A DNA stretch of 64,000 nt from Pyrenophora tritici-repentis (lineage: Eukaryota; Ascomycota; Dothideomycetes; Pleosporales; Pleosporaceae). A model generated the notes under the pieces. That model had not been told where the DNA came from. It did not search any database and worked only from the letters and a program-made list of their open reading frames with translations. Each line of letters opens with the position of its first letter. Within the stretch, counting starts at the first letter, position 1. A program made the position numbers and the translations under genes. The DNA lies in the NCBI RefSeq assembly GCF_003171515.1, contig NC_089390.1, positions 8,250,274-8,314,273 on the forward strand. Direction: 5' to 3'. Below, in pieces: positions 54,610-64,000 of the stretch.

Positions 54610-56518
54610 TTTGTAGTCACCAGCACGACACGGGACTTGTCTCCCGGTTCGGTAGCTAACCTCTCTTCTATTTTCTTCTCGTCTTGGCACCTCTATAGAA
54701 AAGCTGTTTATGCGTAATGATGGCGGTCGGTTGGAGTTGGAGATGGCACTCGGCTTGCAATAGCATGTACATAATCGGACTATCAAGACCAATGCAAGCA
54801 CAATTCGGTCCTACACAGCGTCTATAATGACAAGATGCGAACGTGAATTGCATGTGAAGAGCCAAAGACTGTTTTCCCGCGACGATTGGGCTTTGAAGGG
54901 CACATAGCCAATCACTCTCAGTCCGAAACGTAACTCGGCCTCGCCGTGCATGAGGTGACCAGGAAATGCAGAGCAACCTACCAGCCCTGCTCTTCTTGGC
55001 CGGCACCTCTGCTCCCCGCCAATGCTGATCGTCTACCAACGGGGACCCATTCTCCGGCAACGAGCAGAATCAATATTTGCTAAACAAACGTCCCTGCATC
55101 CAACCCGCCCTGTCAAAAACCCTCGTGCTTGGCAATACAGCAAGCGCCTCGAAAACCCGCGACTTGGCAGCCTTGTCGTGCACAGCCGCACAGAAGGAAG
55201 TTAGACATGGTCGGGATATTACAATTGGACTGCGCCATGTACGTTAGCGATCTACATGGCGGTGCGCTAGTCACTAGCATGCCCGCCCCCACTCTGCCAC
55301 AGCCGTGAACAAGCCCTGGAGGCGTGGGATGCACGACGCGAGCGTGAGTAATGACTGATACAGCTGCGCGATTGAGTGCTGACCGACTGGCGGCACTACC
55401 CGCAACCACAAACTACAACGGCATCTTCTACGGTTGGTTGAGCTAGAAACTGTGTCCTAGTTGCCAGTAGCGTGCCGGTTGTTACCTTTGTTTTGTTATG
55501 CTGCAATTACACACCGTGTCTGTTGACAACACATGCAAGCCTAGAGCACATCCTGACTGTTGAGCTCCGTCTTGTTGCCGGAATAGCACTCAAGCCCGTG
55601 GACTTGGTGTAGGTGTTCTGAAGCACGGATGTCGATACGTGTCCGTCGGCTACCATACACCTGGCAGATCGTGGGCCTCTGATCATGACCAGGTCGAGGT
55701 GGAAGAAGCCTTCTTGTTATGTGCGCCACAACGTACAAGGAAACGTCAGGCAGCTATCGTCGCTCAATGCCGTCGCTGGGGGCCAGACGGAGAGTTCATG
55801 GGAAGACAAGTACGATACATGACGACACTCGGGCGCATCGACCGTCGGCAGACTTCTTCCCATACTCAACGTGACGAAAATGCTGGGATCGTCAAGTCCT
55901 AGACAACCATCATCGCCCGTTCGCCGGCGTGACTGGTCGGCCAGTAATTGATGCAAACCATGGCACTAGCGCAAGCGGGTACGTACAGTTCACAAGCCTA
56001 ATCACTCTTCTATCAAACATGCCTACTGCCACGGCGAATTTCTGCCTGGCTGAAACGGAAGCGCCACTAAACGCAGTGCTGCCCGGTGTGCATACCTGCC
56101 TGCATGCATGCATGCATGCAATATGCATTTCGACGCCCAAAGACTGTCCCCGAGAGATTGCGCTGGACACTAGGCCCAACATCTATATACCAAAATGCGC
56201 ATAGCTCAGCGTGAGCACGGCAGAAATAGCAAATATCTTGACGTGTGACTTGGATGGAGGATGGTTGAGGCGGGCGGTCAAAAGAACTGTTCGTTGAATC
56301 TCGGGTCTCCCATCGGGGGTACGTGCTGTAGTACGGTCGGCATAGCACGTGGGAAAACATGACCGTGCTTTACTGCTTTTCATCTCTGTCATGTTGCAAG
56401 TGGTTCATCAAGTCCGCGGCTCTGGCGGTGAAAAAGTGCTTGCATTTTCTCCTTCAATACATCTTCATCCGACTGCTATTCACCGCTCTATTCACGCATC
56501 TCTTTCGAGAAAGACATC
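54610..56518. other. Intergenic region, 1.9 kb
   Basis: Between the GT2 gene and the acyltransferase-like gene. Small frames on both strands lack protein character. A (TGCA)n repeat at 56101-56120 lies about 400 bp before the next start. Confidence 0.5.
56101..56120 (+). repeat. (TGCA)5 self-complementary repeat
   Basis: Five tandem TGCA units, each palindromic, able to form a cruciform. Confidence 0.8.
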
Positions 56519-57906
56519 ATGGCTTCCAGCATCAAGTCAACACTCCAGATATCTCCTCTAGCAATCTTTTCCTCGGTTGCAACAACACCGACGACGACCG
56601 TAACGCTCGATCAGAACCATCTAGTCGGACTGCGCGGCCTCCTAGTCCTACAATCCTTCCTCTTTGTCTTTTTCCAGGCCTTCCTACCAGATGCAGCCAT
56701 CGATTCCAAAAACTTCAATGGACCAGCCTACCAGACCGGAATCCGAAAGTCCATCTCCGTCATCCTGGCCAACGGGCCCTTGATATACGGATGGATCATC
56801 TTCCTCTCCGCACGCACAATCTGCTTACCATATATCTCAAACAAGTCGCGAGAGGTTTGCGCATCCAGCGTCTTCCGTCGCAGTATCAGACTCTGGATCC
56901 CGACCTTTGTCGCCTATTCTCTCTCGGCAGCGGCATTCAGCACCACATCTACCGACTACATTTCAGACTTCCTAACCTCGACCAATAATGTCTCCACCAT
57001 TGCACCGCTACGTATGAGCAATTTTCTCATCTACTTCAACTCGCTCTTTGAGCTCTTCTGGGTGAACAAGAACTACGCTTCGCAGGCCGCTAACCTCGCA
57101 TTCCCATCTGGCACACTCTGGATAGTCTCTGTCCTCTTTCAGCAGAGCTATACCATCTACATGACCATGGTCATTGTGCCCTCCACCCGAGTCTCGTGGC
57201 GTGTCAAAGCCATGGTCGCCTTCATCGCAGCAGCCTGGTGGGTACAAAGTTGGGCGTGGTATAGCATCACTGGTCTCCTCATTGCCGACGCAGTTCTCAA
57301 CATGGACTTTCAAACCCGGTCTCGACGTGGCCTTTTGATAGGGAAGCTTACGCTGCCCATCTGGCCTCTTTATGCCATCATGGCTTTTACAGGCGTGCTG
57401 CTGCAATTCCTCTTCATCTCGGCCAAGCCATCTATGCGCGACGACGAATTATACGGCCACACCGCCTTGTATGAAGATGGGTTCCTGAATGAGAACATGG
57501 ACGGCAGTCAGCCCATGACAAGAGTAGACAACTATCTCATCATCCTCGGTGCCTCGCTTTTAATTGAAACGTTTGAGTGGCCTCGTGGTGTTCTCCGCGG
57601 CGGCTTCTTCGTTGCCATGGGCAGGAGGAGTTTTAGTAAGTCGACCCTTTTCAGATTCACACTTGCTGAAATGTTTACTCACGCCGCCCAGGTTGGTTTC
57701 TCATGCAATCACTCGTCATCTATACGGTCGGCATCAAACTGTACATGCAAATGGCTGGAACGGGGAGCAACACTGCTATGAGCGGGTTCGTGACTTTTCT
57801 TGTCTGTCTGCCACTTACCGCCCTGCTGTCCGAGATATTCTATCGTGTCGTGGATATACCGAGTATCGTCGTTGCGAGAAGCTTTTGGGCGTTTATGACG
57901 ACATAA
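56519..57906 (+). CDS. Acyltransferase-3-like multi-pass membrane protein
   Basis: Exons 56519-57635 and 57692-57906 (56-nt intron, GTAAGT...CCCAG) give 443 residues. About ten hydrophobic segments are visible, for example GLLVLQSFLFVFFQAFL, ILANGPLIYGWIIFLSART and MVAFIAAAWWVQSWAWYSI. The opening HLVGLRGLLVLQSF resembles the RIDGLRGLA start of acyltransferase-3 proteins. RRSIRLWIPTFVAYSLS resembles the RRxxRIxP segment after helix 3. WPRGVLRGG and the last helices fit as well. The classic N-terminal His of active members is present only as the His in NHLVGLRG. It probably acylates a sugar or lipid at a membrane. The position next to the GT2 and GH16-acyltransferase genes suggests a shared pathway (inference). 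Alternative: a divergent, non-catalytic relative. Confidence 0.8.
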
Positions 57907-58959
57907 GCAGGGCACTCGCGTGTAGCAGGGGTCTGCACGGAAGATGCACATTATCTTCTTGGTCAATTTCATCTACTATACGCGCTACTACCATACATTA
58001 CGCAGGGCTTTGGAGGGTGCGCGCTACCGTAGACATGTGCACATGCAGCGTGGCTTCATGTGACATGTACACACTACCACCCGGGTGACATAAAAACTTG
58101 ACAGTGTGGGTAAGCACCTAATAGGCGTGTCTGGCGACTACAGTGGCCCTTGTACACTAGTATGTCAAGTATTTTCTGACACCCGGGTGCTACCACGTAC
58201 AAGATGAACCAATTGAACTGCTTAGTAATTGAATACAGCCAACCTGCACAACCATTCATTTTGCCATCATCCTCACACCTGCCCCATGCTTTTAGCCAAA
58301 TAGTCAGAACAGGACCATATATATCGATACATTTTCCAGGGAAAAAAGCTGTCAGTCCAGCAAGCTCCCCTCCCCGCGCTTTAGAAAGCGTCCAAACCAC
58401 CTTGCAAATAAATTATGATGAGATTAATACCGTCCCCAGCATTGTCCCAAAGACAAAAAGGAAAACGCCGCTTGCAATGCATGATATGCGGGCTCCCCCT
58501 TGATAAGGAAAGCAAAACAAAAAGCAAAGACTGTTCTGACTTGTCCCCCGGCACGGCTTTTTTGCCCATTTCCGACTTCTGCTGCATTCTCCACCTGTAT
58601 CGCAGTCCGGTCCAGTCCACACCGCTCGGACCGTTCTACACGCAAAGATGCTGTGACGGAATGGGGTGTTGAAACACAGTGGACAAATCACAAACAAAAG
58701 GAGCAAAATCCGCTCAGAGCTCAGAGTTTTTCCATGTTGAAAAGAAAAACACCCCCGCCCCACAAGTCCCTGTCCACCCAGGAAGAGGGAAGCAAACGGG
58801 AAGAGAAATGAGGACGAAGACAACCAGCCAAGTAAGTCTACAGGGTGGATAGCGTACCGCGGAAAACCAGCTACTCCGAATTTCGAATAGGGGTTGTTTT
58901 GTTGCGAGAATGATATCAAACCAGCGAGCCAAGGAGGAAGAATGAGTTGAAGGAGGACT
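57907..58959. other. Convergent intergenic region, 1.05 kb, with a MITE copy
   Basis: 3' flanks of the acyltransferase-like gene (+) and SET1 (-). It contains the complete MITE copy 4 and nothing else that I can support. Confidence 0.6.
58078..58189 (+). mobile_element. CACCCGGGTG-type MITE, copy 4 (complete)
   Basis: 112 bp with both ends an intact CACCCGGGTG. The inner repeat is AACTTGACA left and TGTCAAGTATTTT right. The flanking 4 bp CTAC occur on both sides (58074-58077 and 58190-58193), a possible target-site duplication. It lies about 170 bp downstream of the acyltransferase stop codon. Confidence 0.88.
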
Positions 58960-61900
58960 TCAGTTAAGGAAGCCCTTGCATCCAATAGATCCACAAAGAC
59001 ACGGAATCCGATCCGTGGCATCCATTTCACGTTCGAATTTGTAGTCGTATGTGAGTTCCTCGTCTGCATTACAAGTCAGCATTTCCGTATACTACCAAAT
59101 CAACTATACCATAGGATTGCACATGTTTGACTTACCAGAGTTGATGTCCCGCAATGCGTAGATGACAATACGCTTCGTGTTGTCCACACGAATGATCTTG
59201 GCGGTGCAGTTTGGCGTGCAAGAGTGATTGATGAAGCGGGCGATGCCGCCCATCTTTGTCGCATCAATTACCGTATCCTCGTCAATGCGGAACAGATAAC
59301 TCGATCCTACGCCCTGCATATCGTACTTTGCTTCTCGCAGGTCGGCAACACGCTGGCGCACCTTTTCGCCCACGTATTCAATAATCATATCGTTGACAGC
59401 GATGGGTTCTTGGGCATACAGACCCCAGTTGTGAATCGCGGAGCGGTCGAATTTCACCAGCTTCTTACGCTTCTTGAGTTGGTTGAAGCGCAAGGCGTCG
59501 CCTTCGGCACCGGACATGTTCTTGGAGATGTTGATGTCATTGACCATACGGCGGTTGTTGGCGCGGTTAGCACGCGAGTTTGCCGTCGAAGTCTTATTGG
59601 AACTTGTCTGAAACTTGAACCCCTCGACCGAGACGACGCTTCGCTCTTCCTGCTTTGCCTGGCGTTGACGCTCTTCGCGCTCCTTTTGGACGCGAATGCG
59701 ATGAGGCAGATACTTTGACTTTTCGGATTCCCGAATCTTCTTGACACCTTCTGTGCGCGCCGAGCCAGTCGAGTTGGGTACATAGTACCCTTCGATCTTG
59801 GTCTCTGTGCGGGAGACACCCTCTTGACCGTTGCGGTTGAGATGCTTGATTGACTTTTGTTTCCAGGCCCAAGATTGTGCGTCTCCAATCCTCGCAGGGG
59901 CAGTCGACTCCAGCGCGACCTTGAGATGACGCAGGTCCTCATCATCCTTGAGCATGTGTTGCCATCCGTCAATGTCCATGACCACACTCAGATCGTCTTC
60001 CACAGTCTTGCGAGGCTCATCGGAAGATACTCCCCAATTAACAGAACCGCGATCGTCCTTGCTCGTCTCTGCAGCAATCTCGTCTTCCATGACCTTGACC
60101 TCTGCGACTTCGGCAACCTCTTTCTCAACAAGTGTCTCAGTTCCCACCGCCTGTGCCTGTGCAGCCTTGGCCTCCTCTTCAATCTGCTTCTTGGTCTTCT
60201 TCTTGTTCTTAGGCGGCGCCTTCTTCTTGAGCGTTTTCAGCGACTCGGGAAGCTCAGTAGTTTCAATCGGCTTGAGCGCTTCATCGTCTTGTGTAATAAC
60301 GACTTCAGGCTCAAGTTTGTCGGCTGGACTTGCTGTAATGTTGAAGATTGCGTCTGCTTCTTGCTCGATCTTCCGCAATCTTCTGAAACCCTTGAGCGCT
60401 TTGTCTGCCTTTTTCCAGATGGGCGAGGAACGAGGAAGAATGGCAAGCACTTGTTCCAGCTCTTTCTCTGCCATGTTCTCAGGGTCCTTGTGTATACAAT
60501 GAGCAAGCAGACTCCTCGCGTGGGAGTCGTCCATTTCCTCGTCACTGTCTTCACCCCATCCAGTCTCGATACGGCGCCGCTTGGCGCGATGAGCTCTTGA
60601 TGACTCTTCCTCTTCCTCTTCCTCCTCCTCGACATCAGTAGAAGGAGCACGACTGATGGGCCGACTCTCCTGTTCTTCTGTGCCGCGTGTCAACTGGCTG
60701 CGGCTCTCGTCGTCGGACTCCTCAGGCTCAAACATTTCAATCATCTGTCTATGGAGGCCACGAGCCACACGAGGCTTCGGCGCGGATGCCTTTCTTCGTT
60801 CATCCACAAATGCATTGACAATCCTGGGAGGTTTCTTTCCACGCCTGGTACTCGGATCCCATGCGCCTAATCCTCTCCGGCCGCCACGAGCACCGAAACC
60901 TCCATTGCGGCCCTTGGGCGTACCGGCGCCGAATGTGTCGAAGCCTGGGGCGAGAAGCGCAGGCGGCCGCACATCCTCGTCCTTCTTGGGTGGAGCCGGG
61001 ATATTGAGTCGCCGGCGCTTCTCGACATGGAGCTCGGGATCCAGCAGCTCCAATATGGTGGGGGCGGCTAATTTTGTCTTGATCTCCCCAAGAAGCTTCT
61101 CCAGTAATTCCTGTCGCACAAAGTCAACAGCTGCATATACAGGGTCCAGCGAGTCGGCGCGTTGTTGCTTCTCTAATGCCAGATCTTCTGCCTCTTCCTG
61201 TGCTATCCGCTCCTCTATAGCCTTGCGCTTCTTGTCTGCTACTACGCGTTCCGGGCTCGGACTTCGCTCGTAGTTGGGGTCGCCATATTGATTGCACTCC
61301 ATGTTCATGACATAAGTGAACAAGGCCTGCATATGGCACTCCTTGTAGCATCGAACTGTCTCCTCCTCGCCGCGCTTGGATTCTTCAAAGGTCACATAGT
61401 AACCGGTCTGGTCGCATCGCACAGCGTTCCACCGGAAGTTCTTTAGCCGCTTCTTGAGATGCTCTACCGTGGTGGCGAGGACAGTTACGTATGCGTGTGC
61501 GATGAAGATGTACGGCTTGCGCTTGAGCGTCGGTTTTATGGGCTCGCGTTCAATTAGGTAGGACAGCGCAGCCTTTCGTGTCAATGGTTCTCGAGGCATG
61601 GCTATCAGCGGGCGGGCGCCTTTCCCAGAAGGGCCTTTGGGAACATTGGCTGGCAGGTCGAAATTTGCAGGACCAGTTGGAGGCGCAATGCTTGCCGCTT
61701 TCGCAGCGTATTTGGCCCGCAACTTCTCCTCTTCCTTGCGGCTTTGCTGCACAGCCATGTCTACGAGCTTTGCGCATCTGCGTCCCTCACGGTCGGATTG
61801 GACTTTGATTATGTGCTGTGCAAGGCGCTGACCGGTGCCTTCTCGCTCGGCTCGCTTTGCGGACGTGGTGGCTTTCATGGCGTCGGTGCCGCGCATGGGA

Positions 61901-62931
61901 GGAGTGTCGCGAAACTTGACCAAGCATATGCCAAGCGGGCTGCCATTATCAGGATGGACCTGGTTGCGCAGAGTGTCGACGTCGCCGTAGGTGGAGAAGA
62001 AGGCACGCAATTGCACATCGGGGGTCAAGGGATCAAATCCCGTGACAACGACTTGGGTGGCTGGACCCGGGCCGCAGGATATGCGGTGGTCGAACGAGTA
62101 GGGCTTTGCGACATAAGGGGCTAGGCGGAGCTTCGACTTGGGGGCACCTGTGAAGGATGTCTTAATGACATAGTTCCCCGTCGTGTAGCCGGCAATGGCC
62201 AGGCGCGGATCTGGAGGGGGGGACGGGTCGCCCTGTAACACAAGTCAAGTTAGCCTTAGCGTCACAGGGCGACCACATGGATGCATGTATCTATAGCCTT
62301 CACGTACCTTGTCCAGTATTGTAGTATATTTGGCCGTCCCTTTCGCTCTCGCCCGCCTGTCGAGTTTGGGGTCAAGTTGGGCGTCGTAGGTGGCGCGCTG
62401 GCCCAGGACACCGTCGGGTGGGAAGACGGAGCGCCGCGTCTCGGGCGGCGTATTTATGGGGGTGATGGTGTCGGCCATGGTGACGGCGACGGCGACAGCG
62501 ACATTGTTGGGCGCGCTCGCTGGCGCCGCGTGTGCAGCGGGGGCGGTTGCGTGCATGGTCGTCTCGTACGAGAGCTTGGAAGCGCGTGGACTGGGCAGCT
62601 TGCCTGGTGGAGACGAGTCTGAGCTGGTCAAGGGCGTGAGGGCGTGGAGGGAATGCTTGTGGCCAGAGCGCGACATGGTGGAAGGCGCGGACAAGATGGA
62701 GGAAGCGGGCGGCGTAGGGGCAGACGAGTCCGAGTCGACTTCGTCTAGCAGCTCGCCAGGACGCCGTGCATGGTTGGGGGGTGAGAGTGGCTTCTTCCTG
62801 TGTCTGAGCGTGCGCGTTGTGCCCGTTGCAGCCAAGGACGAGAAGGAGGAAATGGCAGACGAGTCGGGGCGATGCGAAGCTGCCCGCCGCAGTGACCTCT
62901 CTTCTCTGTCGCCGCGTCGTCGGCCGGACAT
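58960..62931 (-). CDS. SET1: Histone H3 lysine-4 methyltransferase Set1 (COMPASS catalytic subunit)
   Basis: Exons 62931-62308, 62232-59136 and 59063-58960 give 1274 residues. The first ATG in the N-terminal frame is at 62931; upstream only TTG is open. A Ser/Pro-rich N-terminus is followed by [13 protein letters not shown], then an RRM-like domain ([19 protein letters not shown]). The conserved middle is [10 protein letters not shown] and [17 protein letters not shown] long acidic, Lys-rich linker has a Glu run (EEEEEEEE) coded by a TTC/TCC repeat near 60606-60635. The N-SET region ([13 protein letters not shown]) leads to SET motifs [22 protein letters not shown] and, after the last intron, ELTYDYKF. 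The post-SET is [13 protein letters not shown]. All zinc and cofactor residues expected for the SET and post-SET parts are visible. It adds methyl groups to H3K4. Confidence 0.95.
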
Positions 62932-63828
62932 GGACTTGATATCACACCGTCGCCCGTCTGTAGTCGGCCGTCGCTGATGGCTCGTCGCTAGTTTTCTCGT
63001 TTTTGGCGTCAATACGAGTTCGCCCTCTCCATTGCTTGCTGTGGAGAAGGAGTAGTAGTAGTATCAGCAGTAGTAGTCTAGTATAATATAGCTGTGCAGT
63101 CGTGTATGTATAGGCGCGTTGCTGTTCAGACCCAGAATCGGGTATATAGACAACGCGCAGCCAACGCGGTGGGCACGTGTCAGAGGCCGCGGCCGCGGGC
63201 GGGACAGGTGAAACAGGTGTGCACAAGGCAAAATGATGAAATGGGCGAGTGAATCGGTTGCGCGCTGCTCGCTGCTTGCTGCTCGCACAGATTGGGGTTG
63301 GTGTTGAGAGAGGGCCGTCGTTCAGGAATGTTAGGCCCAGGTATCCATGTAGTACCCATGCATCCCAGCCGCCAAGCTAGCGTGTGAGGAAGAAAAAAAA
63401 GGAGAGCTGCACCACCTAACCATCACTCGCCGCCGACCATGTCTCTTCGACCCAACAATCTGACGTCGAGAACATGGTCGCATAAAGCTTGCGCATCACT
63501 GCCTGCATGAAATTGCTGTCCGCCGCCTGTCGCCTACCGGCCTACCGTCCTACCACTGCACATTGCAACGTGCATCTGCAGAGGCATGCACCAACCAGCC
63601 CAGAGCACAGGAATCTCTTCCCTATATGAATACATGTTGGTACATTTAGTCTTGTTTTTTTTTTAATTTTTTTTAAAGAAGGCACTTGTAAGTGAGAGAA
63701 AGTGAGAGAAAGTGAGAAGAGAGAGTGACATGTTGCACGTGAGCAATGTAGCGAGGAGCTACATTTGATGTACCATGTTGAATCCTGAATTCTGAATCTC
63801 GAGCAGCAGACAAATGCCTACATACCGC
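62932..63828. other. Upstream region of SET1, 0.9 kb
   Basis: Contains a (GTA)n/(AGT)n trinucleotide repeat (63050-63085), a T-rich run (63653-63676) and an AGTGAGAGA repeat (63690-63726). No gene is supported. Confidence 0.5.

Positions 63829-64000
<172 letters not shown>

Noticed and set aside
59857..60600. 247-codon frame on the plus strand opposite SET1
   Set aside because: Antisense to the acidic/Lys-rich linker of SET1. The hydrophobic look comes from reversed Glu/Lys codons.
62390..62977. 195-codon frame on the plus strand opposite the SET1 N-terminus
   Set aside because: Shadow of the low-complexity Ser/Pro/Ala-coding first exon of SET1.

Overview
The window is a 64-kb piece of a filamentous ascomycete nuclear genome, most likely a Dothideomycete of the Pleosporales type. 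The genes carry short (about 48-75 nt) GT-AG introns with CTAAC/CTGAC-like branch points. The proteins are typical fungal ones (Pam17, Set1, SERCA, a fungal amino-acid permease, a HeLo-domain protein, a Pth11/rhodopsin-type receptor, a hybrid histidine kinase). The transposons are fungal pogo/Fot1-type elements, one of them with mutations typical of repeat-induced point mutation (RIP). Gene models below were built by hand from splice signals and reading-frame continuity. The genus assignment is inference.

Layout. 1-515 is the 3' end of a major-facilitator transporter. 946-2876 is an LCCL-domain membrane protein. 3276-5553 is a conserved membrane protein with an apparent frameshift near its end. 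6050-6891 is PAM17. 7284-8048 is a doubtful ORF, followed by 2.1 kb of promoter-like DNA and the amino-acid permease at 10190-12073. 12830-14434 (-) is a HeLo-domain protein and 15524-16934 (-) a rhodopsin-like receptor. Next come a secreted type-B carboxylesterase with a 5-nt micro-exon (17983-19820), an esterase-D-like hydrolase (20913-21919) and an SDR (22802-23770). 24023-25975 (-) is an unrecognised lysine-rich protein, and 26640-29802 (-) is the SERCA-type Ca2+ pump.

About 31.0-33.8 kb is an AT-rich transposon island holding a RIP-damaged pogo element (31171-33010) and a solo LTR (33092-33710). A hybrid histidine kinase follows at 34178-36932 (-). A 6.3-kb gene-poor stretch then contains a second, intact pogo element (39915-41768).

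From 43.2 to 57.9 kb lies a possible functional group: an acyl-CoA ligase-like enzyme (-), a CorA-like transporter (+), a degenerate GH16 domain fused to an acyltransferase-3 domain (-), a processive GT2 glycosyltransferase (+), and an acyltransferase-like multi-pass protein (+). Together these could build and acylate a surface polysaccharide or glycolipid. SET1 (58960-62931, -) and the 3' end of an unidentified gene (63829 to the edge, -) close the window.

Two observations stand out. First, the two pogo elements are nearly identical over the catalytic part of the transposase, but differ strongly both in its N-terminal DNA-binding part and in the outer terminal inverted repeats, as if a recognition module had been exchanged. 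Second, a family of about 112-bp inverted-repeat elements with self-palindromic CACCCGGGTG ends is present four times, once inside a CorA-gene intron, where the stem carries a paired (compensatory-looking) change.
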